Position numbers and translations under genes: made by a program
Notes under the pieces: generated by a model
Seen by the model: only the letters and a program-made list of their open reading frames with translations
What the model was told of the DNA's origin: nothing
The model's database searches: none
Shown: piece after piece, positions 1 through 12,280 of the stretch
Layout of the letters: each line of letters opens with the position of its first letter
How positions within the stretch are numbered: the first letter of the stretch is position 1
Origin: Norana najaformis
Taxonomy: Eukaryota > Annelida > Clitellata > Crassiclitellata > Hormogastridae
NCBI GenBank assembly: GCA_964023275.1
Contig: OZ029917.1
Location: forward strand, 18,602,787-18,666,786
Reading direction: 5' to 3'
Length of the DNA: 64,000 nt

Positions 1-1634
1 TGATTGTTGAATTGACATTTTGCATGCCTGTTTGTTTATTTATGTACATTGTGTACATGTGTATCATGATAATTACTATCTCGGAAATGCTGCAGAAATA
101 TCTGTATACATTATATCTGTGTTTAGATATTATTAAGTACAGGTTCATAGATATGTACATATACATGTATTTAAAGACATATGTATATACGTGAATATAT
201 GTGCATGCGTATATACACACGCAGACATGTCAGTAAACATTGCAAGCTATCTAAGTCACACCTTTTAAAATCTGTTTGATAGCCATGTTTTAGCACTTTT
301 GTGAGGTTTCTAAATAGCACTATATAAATAGCCCCATATTAATACACACATACCAATTCATACATACCAGTACAGACATACTGGTGCATATGTATATATT
401 TATTTCTGTAAGTGCTTTCTTTACAATTTGTGCACAGATACATACATATATATATGTGCAGAGGAAATGCAATATAGGAAGGGTGAGAGGGAGGAACAGG
501 AGTATCAGGCAGTCTGACAGAAAGACAGGCAGACAGACAAGAGAGACAGACAGATGGAAGGGCATACAGAAAGGCAGGCAGACAGACAAGAGAGATGGAC
601 AGATGGAAGTGAGTACAGATAGACAGACAGATGGAAGGACAGAGAGACACCAGTTGGCAAAGGGAGCCAAGAATCTGTAAAACACAAGGTACAGGAACAG
701 CAAGGGAGTTAGATCGGGAGAGAAAAATCTGCATTGTAAATGTGCATGTAAATTCGATCTATTTTGTTAATAAATATTAATGGGTGAATAATCTTAGTAT
801 CCATGAAACTAATTCTTCTTTGTAGGCATTCTCCAGTACTGTTTATCAGATCATGAGGCTTCACTGTACCACAGTCTGCCAATGCACTTACCAGACACGC
901 TTGACATGTGGAATGGCATTAACAGTTGCTGCAGGAAACTCAGAATATCACCAGTTGACACATATCTTGTCTGAATAGACTGTCTGACAGGTTGCTATGA
1001 CAGTGCCATGCGTTTTGTTTCCTGTATCGATCTTTACACGGTTGATTTGCGTTAAAAAATTTTGCAATGAGTCACTCGATGTGGCACAGACTTGGTGCAT
1101 GTCTGCTGGGCGTAGGAAATCCAGAGGGATTCAGTGATGACAGAACTGTAAATGCAAATGTAGTTTGATTGGTGAGGTCAAAAGGATGTGAAGATAAACA
1201 AAGCTTTGAGTTAAACATCTCCTGTGAGGTAAACAGGATTTTGTAAAAACTGAATCTTTTTGAACGTGATCCTGAAGATAAATATCATTTACCATAAATT
1301 TATTGACAAGAAAGTTTAATCAGTGTGATTGCTTAAAGAGATGAGTGCTGACTAAAACAGTTTTGTTACCTCATCAATGCTGTGTGAGTGACTGAGAATA
1401 CAGCGTGGTCTACAAGATAGCTTGAATAAAGCGATACACTAAAGATTGAATAAAAACATGATCGATGATCTATGCTCTGACACATTTGTGATCATTGACT
1501 TATCATGTGACTGAACCTTTTAGATTATAATGCTATTCACCGCCACCTTTATAATATAAGGGTTAGTTTTGAGCAGAATGTTTGCTATACACAATCATCA
1601 GATAGAATTGGGAAGAATCAGGTAAAAACTGGAG
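1..1634. other. upstream region of dystrophin alternative first exon
   Basis: I see no gene here. It is AT-rich sequence with TATG/CATA-rich stretches and a short CAGA minisatellite at 521-618. A copy of the recurrent GCACTATATAAAT motif lies near 315-330. If the exon at 1635 is a first exon, its promoter and 5' UTR must lie in the last kilobase or so of this stretch. No TATA box or initiator stands out. Confidence 0.5.
521..618. repeat. minisatellite, two 49-bp tandem copies
   Basis: Two tandem units (521-569 and 570-618) of a CAGACAGA-rich sequence differ at only a few positions, each ending in a GATGGAAG...TACAG block. The open frames across it on both strands are repeat artefacts. Confidence 0.8.
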
Positions 1635-2393
1635 ATGCTGTATTCTGAGACAGTTGGAAAAGAACCACGGAAGATAGAACAGGATCCGAAGTGTAACAGT
1701 GTCTTCCACTGCAACAAGACAAATGCAAAGATGTCGCAGTCCACAGCACCTCAGCACCAGCCAGATGAAGCTCCGACAGTACTTGGTCCAGCCATTGTTG
1801 TCAGTAATCATGGCAGTTTTCCCAACGATGTGCGTTGCAACCACATGATTTCTGTGACGAGTGACCGAACTGGATTGTGGAAGTTGGAGGCTTCTGGGGT
1901 GGAAGAACCTCCGGCCCAGAAAGTGCTACATCAACTCCAGGAACAGGTGAGCTGTTACAGGAGCCAGCTGCGTCAGCTTTGCCAACAGGATGGGATAGAT
2001 AGACGATCTGGAGTGGAAAGGTTTGGTTCAGGAGCAGAAATTTCCAAGCGTAGTTCCACAGGAATGCTTCCGGGTGGATTTACGTTGTCGTCGTACACTG
2101 GAGAGGACGGTGCAGTCTTTGGACGCCGGTATTCAGTTGGACAGACACTTCCACAGAGGCTACCCTCGCAGAGATGTGGAGGGCAATGGCCTCGGCCTCT
2201 TGAGTCTGAGTCGCTGCCATCGCTAGTGGCAAAAGTCTGGGACAGGGGAGTCTGTGAGCACAACTGTGTCCTGAAACAGCTGGATAGTCTGGTGCAACGT
2301 CAGCAACAGCAGCTGCTGGAAGCACAGATGAGGCATCCGCTTGACGTGGCAATGCTGGAAAAGATCTACTGGGAACAGAAGAAAATCACCAGG
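1635..2393 (+). CDS. DMD: dystrophin exon 1 (isoform-specific first coding exon)
   Basis: This 253-codon open exon starts at the first ATG after an in-frame TAA at 1623-1625 and ends ACC AGG|GTGAGA in phase 0. That fits the phase-0 acceptor at 26983. The sequence matches no domain I know. It contains two glutamine/leucine-rich helical stretches, about residues 92-120 ([19 protein letters not shown]) and 212-253 ([31 protein letters not shown]), with a Ser/Gly/Arg-rich low-complexity middle. It occupies the place of the tiny first exon of vertebrate Dp116. The 5' UTR boundary is not known. Frame openness over 759 nt and the consensus donor support a real exon; the joining exon is inferred. Confidence 0.7.
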
Positions 2394-5300
2394 GTGAGAC
2401 ATCGTTTATCAGATATTTATGTATAAAGGCTTCTTCTGTTTATCTACATGCACATGTATGAAAGTATCCATACAAGATACTGTTTAAATGCCTTTTTCCA
2501 AATACATCTGGGACAGCTGGTTGCCTCTGCAGTCAAATCTCTGGGGTTTTGACGCAGTTTTTATGATGCTAGTGTTACTGCCAACCTGTAGTGGCTCCAA
2601 CGTTGTTCTTGCTTCTGTAGGTTGCATTATAGTAGTTATTATACAACAATGAATGTGAGTGCTTTTCATGCATTCATGTAGTTATCAAAAAGGGTTATCC
2701 AAATTGTGCCCGATTTTAAATTTATTTTGGTTTAAATTTAAAATCTGGTTTTCATTAATTTTCTTAAACTTGATTTGAAGTTTGGCTTTACTGCTAAATT
2801 ATCAGTGAATTTGGAAGTCAGTGTGAAATGTGCAAACAATTGCTTAGAATGATAAAGAATACTTATCAGAAATATGCCAAAACTGTTTAAAATGAGTGGC
2901 CTTAGCACAAAATGAATTTCTGTAATACAGCCTAAAATAAGTAAGTTAAACAAATATCACAGATGGGTACGAAAAAGTATTTGAAATTGGTTTGATGCTT
3001 GTTAGGTAAACTGTATGCAAAGTTGGTAGGAAAGTAAGAAAATTCTGCCTGTCGTGCCATGAATGGTCTGATTTTCAAAAAGATGAGTGCAGTTTTAAAT
3101 TTGTATCAACTGAATTTAATAACCATGCCTTGCATCTGGTCGGTCGGGCAATCGATTAGAAGAATGCTCTTCGGACTCATTCTACATGGCTCGCTGGCAA
3201 ATAGTTCCCGTCCGATAAGCCAATTGGCAAACGCTAACATCGTCTGAGAACGTCTTGAAGTTCGGTAAGGCCGACCGTCTAAGCCACAAAGCTTTCATCC
3301 TGTATGGCAAATAGGCCGTCCATTGGTCGGTCGGGGAGACCGGACAATCCTCGGGGTAACATCAGATGCACGCTGTCTGAATTTAACGACCATCGATCTG
3401 CCGTGTCGGAAGTAACAATGCCGAGAGTTTCACCGTGGTCATTTGTTTCTGAATCCGATCCCGACTCTAAGTCAAGCAGCTTCTTTGGAGTCGTGGATAA
3501 GAGCAACTTCTGGCAACCGAGTGGATTGGCTGGGCCATGCAGTTCCTTCTGTGGCATGTTGGCTGCGTGGTAATGCTGTATGAGCTTTCCTCACTTTATC
3601 TTCAGTTTGAGTCCTGATGTGTCTCAAAAGGCTGGAAATGCCTCGTCAGCATCTTGCTCCTTTCTGGAGTCTCAGCTCTGTGCTTCACGTTCTTTTTACT
3701 GTAAATGGTGTTGCACATGTGTGCTGGATTCCTCGACATTGCTTTCAGCATCACTGGAGAATGTTAAATTTCTTTCTGTGAAATGACTTTACTAAATGAA
3801 AGTTTCATATGGTTTCATATATAGGTTAATTATGGTGATTGCCTGCAGAGATAAAGGCCCGTGCCATAATATATACTGATATGCTGCCGTTGCCCTTCCA
3901 GACGCAGCTCTGTCATTAGAGGAGCTTTGACGTTTGCATTTACTGGAGAAATCCAGTTTGGCATTTGGATCCATGATCAATCACTCGAGTTATGATCGTG
4001 TCGTTAGAGCACCTAGGCAGAAAGCTGGATCTTGTGGACACTTCTTATTTTGGGGTTTGTCTCCAGTTGTTAGTGGGCGGCCATCTCTACCACGTATACT
4101 AGATTGTCTTGTCTTGTGCACCTAGACAGATTGGTGCTTTTGGAATTGATTTGGGAAATGCAGTTTCACCTTTGCCAGTGTGATTATTATTTTTGACAAT
4201 TGTGGCTGTGCGTAACTATTGTTATTTTTGTATTGTTGTTGTTATTAGCATGATGCTGTTACAGCTGTTACTTTTTATTACAGTTAGATTGTTTCAGTTC
4301 AGGTTTTAATAATTGGCTTTAGGATTTTAAAAAATCAGGCCACCTATGTATTTTTTGTATGTGCTGCAACATGCTTGTAAAGGAAATTGGGGAAGTGAAA
4401 GAAAATTGATACATGTTTCGTTGTTTTATTATGTTGCAACTCACTTTCTTATTCACAAATTTCTACGTCAGTAGAAGAGACGAGAAGATCTCGTCTTTCA
4501 CTGTTTTTGGATGTCTGTTAAGTCTACCATGTATATGAAGAATTCAATGTTTGGTAGGAGGCCAGTTTGCTAGACTGATAAAATATGTTTAGTGATTTAT
4601 GTGGCTTTAATGTGAAGACCTAGAACTCATTGTCACGAGTTTAGTACCAGCAGAACTATTTCTCTAAGTGATCACATGTTCCATTTAAAAAGATGTTGAA
4701 ATGGTTCCCAGCAGGAGTAGCATAATCTACGAGTTCTTTCACCCATAGTCAGTTCCTTAATTAGCACATCTTTAATGTCTCGCATCGCAGCTGCCTCGTC
4801 TTAAAGTTTGTGTCATCCATGATTTGTAGCCATCTAATTTGCATCTCCCTTGATTGAAATGGAGAGAGTTAGTAAGTGATAAAAACGGAAGTGCTTGTTT
4901 CAGCCCCCACTTGGGAAAGACAGATTGTAACAGACGAAGAATGTATATGGCAGGTCATCTAGTAAAGTGCTGAACCGAATTCTATGAATGTCCATAACAG
5001 ATCCTTTCCCTTTCGGCAGAATGAAACTTTTGTAGCCGTGTCATCGTCTGATTTATGTCATTCGTTCATTCGTTTCTTCATTCATTCGGCTGCTGAAGGT
5101 GATTTTCAATTGCTGTTTGGAAATTTCGTCTGTGTAATCCCTTGGTCATAAAGTTGTCCCGTCTGGTGGGTCGTAGCACCGTTGTTGTTGCCGTCTTAGG
5201 GCGTTCTCGCAGCGTGAAAGCGTCTGACTTATGATGCAGCTAATTGAGCGTGCGTGTATGCTCGAGTCTGTCACTGGACGAAAGCGTGGCATCACTTTGC

Positions 5301-8300
5301 ACGCCAGTGCACGGTGAAATTATCTGTGGGTGGTTTGCAGTGCTTTTGTGTAGCATGGTGGAGCCAGCCGCTTACTTGGAAATGCTTCTTAATATCTGTC
5401 ACTTCTCGCCGTTTGCCAGATCAATTGTCGATGGTCGTTCAGCAGCTCTAGCGTTGCAATTGAGCCTTGTTGTTGGGACTGTGCGTAAGTCCTAGGAATT
5501 TGCCGTCATTCTGAGAAGTACACCACACGCAAATAAACACACAAACACATCCACATACATACATACATATGTCATATACAGTACATCCACACATGTGCTT
5601 ATGTGCGTTTGAATGTGTACATTCAAATGCTCCCAAGAAAACTTCTTCTTGGTTCATATGCTGTCGTATAAAATTTGTGATTTCCTGGTCATGATTGAAT
5701 CTGGTGCAATCCAAATAATGATTTTCTTCAGCCACCTTATGTGGACCTACATTGGGCTCCTAGCTGACTACAATTTACCATCAGTGATCCCAGCTAACAT
5801 GGCTCTCTGGACTGATTGTTGAATTGCGGTTTTCATGTCTACTCTTTCATCATAAATATATCATTAGTCATGGACCGCAACTGTGGGGAGTAGTAAGTTT
5901 GATCTGAGTAGAGCTGACTTTACAATTTACATATCAGTTTAACTTATATTATTCAAATAATAAGGCATACATTTTATCCTTGTTTGTAGGCTACATACGA
6001 ATTGCGTTCTGTGGTCACTTCTCAGTTTTTTGTGCTTTGACCTCTGAACTTCTGCTATATTTATTTCCTTGAAGATATTGCAGTGGACTTATCAGGTGTC
6101 AAATAAGGACACCATACAGGCACAGTACAGCAACCCACACTGATGCCATAAAAACCCTGTAATTACCTGTATGGTGGTGGTTCTTGCTCTTGTATTATTA
6201 TGTGCCCTTGATGATGGGCATTTCCTTACCATTTTGGGCACTGAAGACTGTTGTGATCACAGATATCTTACTTAGCAAGTACCATGGTCATATTAAGATT
6301 GAACTGTAGGAGGCATATATAATGTCCTGCCATTTTGTCATTGCTAAGAAAAAGGTTTTGCTGAAGCATGCACCTTCTTCATGTCCTGCTGATTCAGTTC
6401 ACAGAGGGGCCATACTTATCTTTACCGATTTTTTCTTGTTTTGAGTTTATTAACAGAAATATTGTGTCTTTTTACTTCTGCTTTATTTCTTAGTGCCCGA
6501 CTTTTTGTCTGTTTTTAGTTTCCCAGAGTTTTATGGTCTTTTCTAAATCCCCTGTATTTTGTCATGATCTTTTAAATTTTTCATTGTTACTTTTTACTTT
6601 ACAAGTTTAATAGGCAAACTAACCTTAACCAGTTTGAAGACAGCTTAAGTGCTTTTGAGAGGTACTCAAAAGGTGCTATACTAAGTTTCTTGATACTAAG
6701 TTTCTTGATAGCTCAGAGGTGTGACCTCATATCAAATGAAGGCATTGATTGCAGGTTTAGAAGGCAACCTTCACCCTAAGCAGTTTGGGGTACATCACTG
6801 GCCTGCCTTCTCCAAATCAAATCAGCACATGGCCAGATTGCTGCTTTGGATCTGCCCTTGATGTCCTGCCAATTTCTGTTCACTTAGAGAATTTTGCTGA
6901 AACAGTTACGAGTGCTTATGTACTTATGTACTTGACATGGCATCTTTGGACAAACCCACAGACTTGATGCAGTGGTCATGAATAAGCTGATGCCCTGAGC
7001 TTAGCTTAGAAATTTCGAGTCTACGATTGCGATTATACACCTGTTATTTTATGAACATGATAAAATTTTAAACACTGTTTGTTTTAACAGTGTGCCCTTG
7101 TATGCATATATGTATCTGAGCATTTATATAGTGCCTTTTGGCTCCTCTTAAAGGCCCTGTGATCATGGCTGTCTAAGAGACCTAATCAGATGCGTCTCAA
7201 GATAGGAAGAGAATGTGACTTGAGCTGAATTAGTCAAAATAGTATTTGTGCTCAGAGGAAGACCTTTACAAGATGATGGGCCAACATAAGAGATTGTGCT
7301 GGTGCTGACATACAGAAGCGAGGGACCAGTCACATGTAGCGAAGGGTGCCCCTAATGACTCGAAACCGGTGTGAGCGGCTCACATATATGAATTTGCATC
7401 TCTAGAAGCATTAAGCACAATGTTATGCATATTATACTCAGCTACACGTATGAGCAGCCTGTGAACACTGATAGCACTGCTGAAATGATCAAGAGGACAA
7501 TAGTCAGCAGAGGCAGATACAATACCGAAGTTGTACAGATCAATGGTGAGGCCACATCTGGAATGTTGTATTCAGGTATGGAATCCGTAGCTGAAACATG
7601 ACATAGTTCCAAACCACTGGAGAAAACACAAAGGAGAACTACCAAAATGATTTGGGGTTACAGGGATCTGAGCTACAAAGAAAGGTTGAAAAGGCGTGGG
7701 GGCTAACAGCATTGGAGAGAAGGAAAAGCAAAGGAAATCTAATTGAAGCTTATTAGATTATCACTGGAAGGGAGGAAGTGCAGTGGGGGAGGTTCCTTGA
7801 TTTAGCACCAAACCACACAGCTTTAGGCCACATATATAAATTATTTAAGAAACCAAAAGGAAGATTAGGGCCGAAAGTCTTCAGTCCAAGAGTTGCAGTG
7901 GTTCTAACGCAGACTGCATGTCATCTGAACCACTTAAAACTCTTGTTATGCTATGTTGAAGATATGCTCTCCATTAGTTGGTTCCAGTTTCCTAATTATT
8001 CTTCCTGCTTCCACTTTGCATGGAACCCTTGTTATTAATCTGTGCAAAACACAACTTAATTTAGTGTTACAATTACACTTTGGTGTGGTCTAAATTTTGC
8101 TTGAATCTCTATGATTGAAAACTGTTTATGTTTTTATCTCCCTCCTTGCTTACCCTCATGAGCTGGTTGTTTACTTGGCAGCTTTTGTTTTCTTCCTCTT
8201 GCCAAGACACAACTGCCAGCAAAAATGAGCTAGCTCTATTATGTGGGCATCCCTGAGTAATATTTGCATCTAACTTGGCACGTGTCCACTGTCATTACTA

Positions 8301-11300
8301 CTAGTTTACGGCGTTGACCCCTAGTGCGGTGGAAAGATTTCTGCCATGGGCAACTCTGCCGGCTTCTTTCTTTGCAGCTGCTTCTTTTAGGATAATTAAA
8401 TCAGAATGCGTCTGGGTCGAGAGCCATTGAAACAGAGAAATGGATGAAGGCGCAGATTCAAAGTGAGTGTCTTCCTGAAACCTTCTATGGATCACTCCTT
8501 GCCGTATTGCCTTATGGGTAGCCATGATGTCCAATGCCATATCTGATTCTGGTTTCAGATGGTGACATCAGCTATAGGGTCAACTCATAGGTTGCATAGC
8601 CGTTCCTGGGCCAGATTAGTGGCAGCTTCTGGGTTAGGTCAAGAACTGAATGGCATTGTTAGAGTAGGAAAAGGGTTCCATTGGAAAATCTTTCCATATT
8701 GTTAATGTTTGATGTGTACAATGCTAGCAGGTGTGTGCAGTGAAGTTAAACATCAAGAACCTAGTTAGTAACTGTCGAATGACCTTCCTTGGAATGCCAG
8801 GCTGCATGGTGCCCATGACTAAGTCCTTCATTCTTTCATGGTTGATAATTAAGTGACTACCTAGTGGGGAGTTTTAAAATGGAATCCTGGGCTGCCAACC
8901 TTTGATTCTGGCAATCCAGGATGCCCGCATAGTCACTTGATATGCAAGTACCAATTTACCCTGTCCATATCACTGTATGTAATGAATTTTGCATCAGCCT
9001 AATGTAGGATCTACTGCGAATAATCGTTAAAAATTACAGTCAAATGATTTGACTCAAATCATCAAGAGACAAGTGGCCTATATATAAAATTTGAATCAAC
9101 TTCAAAAGCAAAACTTTTATTAAATTCCAGTAACCTACCAGGCTTCAGGGCCTAGCACGAGCGAAGTTCACGTATACATGCATGACGCATGCAATTTGCA
9201 GATGTCATTTATTGGGTCTACTAACCTAACTACCCTCTATCCTATGGTCACTGTGTAAAACTTATTTATGGCTGGCTGTTCAAGTATAGTGTGTGAAAAG
9301 AACAACATTTGGCGAAGTGGATATTTACACCAAGTTCTGGGACAATTTGGGATCAGTCTGGGACACGGAACACACAAGGCCGATTCTGGGATTGTCCAGG
9401 TGAATCTGGGATGGTTAGCAGCCCTCCTGTCACCCAAAAGATCCTTTGGGCTTGGGCCACACTTCTGCCTGAAGTATTTGTATAGAGGCATACAAACAAG
9501 TGTACTGCATTTACTTTTTTACATTAATCACTGTAATTACTTAATTATTGTAGCATACTTACATATACATATGTTTCAAGACACTTAGTATAGCACTTTT
9601 TAAGTACCTCTTAGAAGTGCTGCACACATACAGTATGTGTATGGATGTATGTGTGTATGGATGTATGTGTGTATGGATGTATGTGTGTATGTATGTATGT
9701 GTGTATGGATGTATGTGTCTAACTGATCAAAGCAAATCTTGTAGAAGGAAAGTTGGAATTGGGTCAGTTGTGCTTGATTTTGACAGAGAAATACGTACAT
9801 ACATACAGTGCATACATACAAACATACATACAAACATACATACATGGATCGTTGCATTCCTCTGATGCTGGCGTGTTGCTAGAACCGAGAGGTTGAGGAC
9901 AAATGTAGGATCACAGGCTTTCAGCTGCTGTTCTCCTCATATTTGGAATCATCTACCACAATAGGTTGGACTTGCTAAATTGCTTTCATCATTTAAATCA
10001 CTTGTGAAGAGTCACTGTTTTACTCAGGCTTTTGCATAACTCCTTCTTGGACCCCTAGCAAACATGCATCCATGCCTGTGATTATTCAGAATTACTGACC
10101 TTGCATGCATCGTAAGGGCTTTTAATAAATAATGAATAAATATATAATATATACGTACATACACACACATACATCTACACGTACATATGTACATACATAC
10201 ATACATGCATGCATAGATAAACATGAATGAATGCAGGAATTCCTGTTTCTCTGCCCCTCTCTTTTCCGCAGGCGTTTGAAGACCTTGTTATTCCCCATTA
10301 GTTCTGGGACATCAGGCCAGGAGCGCCTCTGACGAGTTTTATCTTGAAGTGGCACTTGATAAGTTTCTGATTAATTACATGTGTGTATGGTTGTTTGAAT
10401 TAAGGGTTTATTTGCAAATCGAAACTGTAAAGATTAGTTTAACTTGAATTTAGTTGACATCTTTCTTCTTTAGTTGCAGTTTTGCAGCATTTAAATGTTA
10501 TCCATTAGTTGTTTGAGATGAAGATGGATCCAACATTTTGCAGCTATATTCTTGTGAATGCTGACCTGGTTAGCTACATGTGTACGTCATGGCGCCTCTG
10601 GGCATAAAGATGTGGGTTCTTGTCCCGTCATGACTGATTTCAGAGATCTGAATCTTGGGCTAGCATGGTCTGCACACAGAGACCTTAAATGGTGTGGTGC
10701 CCATTCAAATGGGCAGAGGTGGTGAAGAATCTCACCCGATTAAATCATTGAAAAATGAGCAGGGTCGAGGACAAACAGCGTCTACAGAAAAACATTTGCA
10801 TTTGCATTTGTGAATCTGTATCATATTTAATCAGACAGAATGGCAAGGCTTGCACAGCATGAGTCATGTTTCTCGTCATTCTGTTTTTCGATGCATAGGT
10901 AGAGTGTTTGCTGATTTCCTGTCAGGTTTCCTGTCCTATAAATAGCCTGTTGGAACACAATACGATGGAAATAACTATCTGTGGTGAGACATGTTAGTGG
11001 AGATGCCAGAATATATGCTGCAAGGTCTAAAGAGCAGATGCTGTTCTGATTGTATTAACTTTCAGTGCTGCCTAATCTAAACACGTCATAATGAGCATGC
11101 TTTCTGGTAATTTTGGTTGTGTAGCAGTCTGAGGCTGCTAAAGATGTATTAGTCAGCTAAATGCTGATGAAGTAGAGACGAATAGAAACTATGACATTTT
11201 TACAGCGAGGAAGAGCTATGGTGCCTGCAGGACTTGCGTAGGTCCCTACCCTGTAAATGTCTCAGCAGCCGGAGGCTGTTAAAATCTGCACACTCCCCAT

Positions 11301-12246
11301 TATGCAGTTACAATCATTATAGTTTGTAATGTAAAGAAGGGGCTAATTTAATTACCCTTAAAAATCTGGAGGGATACTTTTTATCACTATTGAATTTGAC
11401 TGGAAAGCAATAAAGTAAAAGTTAGTCTTCATACACTTTTAAGGAGAAATTAACACTTAACCTTAAGCAGTGATATAGTAAGTGTTGCTGAGCGCTGACT
11501 TGATAATAATTTGGCAGCCACACTAGACCTATAGGATATGAGGGTTTAGACTGCATGTTGAAACACGGAATAGTAGTAATGTGAAAGTGTATCTACTGAC
11601 AGTGCAACAATAGGTGAGTTACAAATATTCCACTGCATTACTGCTGGAAGATTACTTTGCTAATGTTGATCAGCTGCTAACTGACAGAGCTTCTAATTAT
11701 CTTTGTTTCAGTAGTATTCTTAAGTTGCCAATTGTTCTCACGTTCTAAAACTGTTTTGCCATATTGCCTATCTGTTGCCATTTTATATCACCTTACATTT
11801 ATTATATTTTTCTGGCATTAATCTTTTTACTGGTAAACTGTGCTTTCTTTTGTTTCTTTTTTAGCAATAATCTTTGTCATTGGCCCAGTATAGTCACTTT
11901 TTCATAGCTGGGCAAATCTCACCATTAATTGGAAGTGCAAGAGACCTGAAAAGTTGGTTGGAGAGCGTAATCCGAAGTTTGATTAAGGGTCCAGATGATT
12001 TGGCGTGACTGATTGGTTGTTTTGCGAGATAGCCGCTTGCTTGAAGACTGCATTCATTATGCAAAGCCTTGATGAGTTGCCTTCTAATTAGATGATCAGT
12101 GCTCTGCCAGTATTCTGACATCCACATCACGGCTCGCTAGGCAAGCGGTTCCATCAGACGAAAGCTGAATTAACCCATTACAAAGAGCATCTCTGCTTTC
12201 TGGTAACTAAAGTGGAATTGCATTTTCCTCCACGGCTGAATGACTT

Positions 12247-12280
<34 letters not shown>

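Noticed and set aside
320-734. Overlapping - strand frames of 127 and 131 codons
   Set aside because: They run over the CAGA minisatellite and have repeat-driven SVCLSVC composition.
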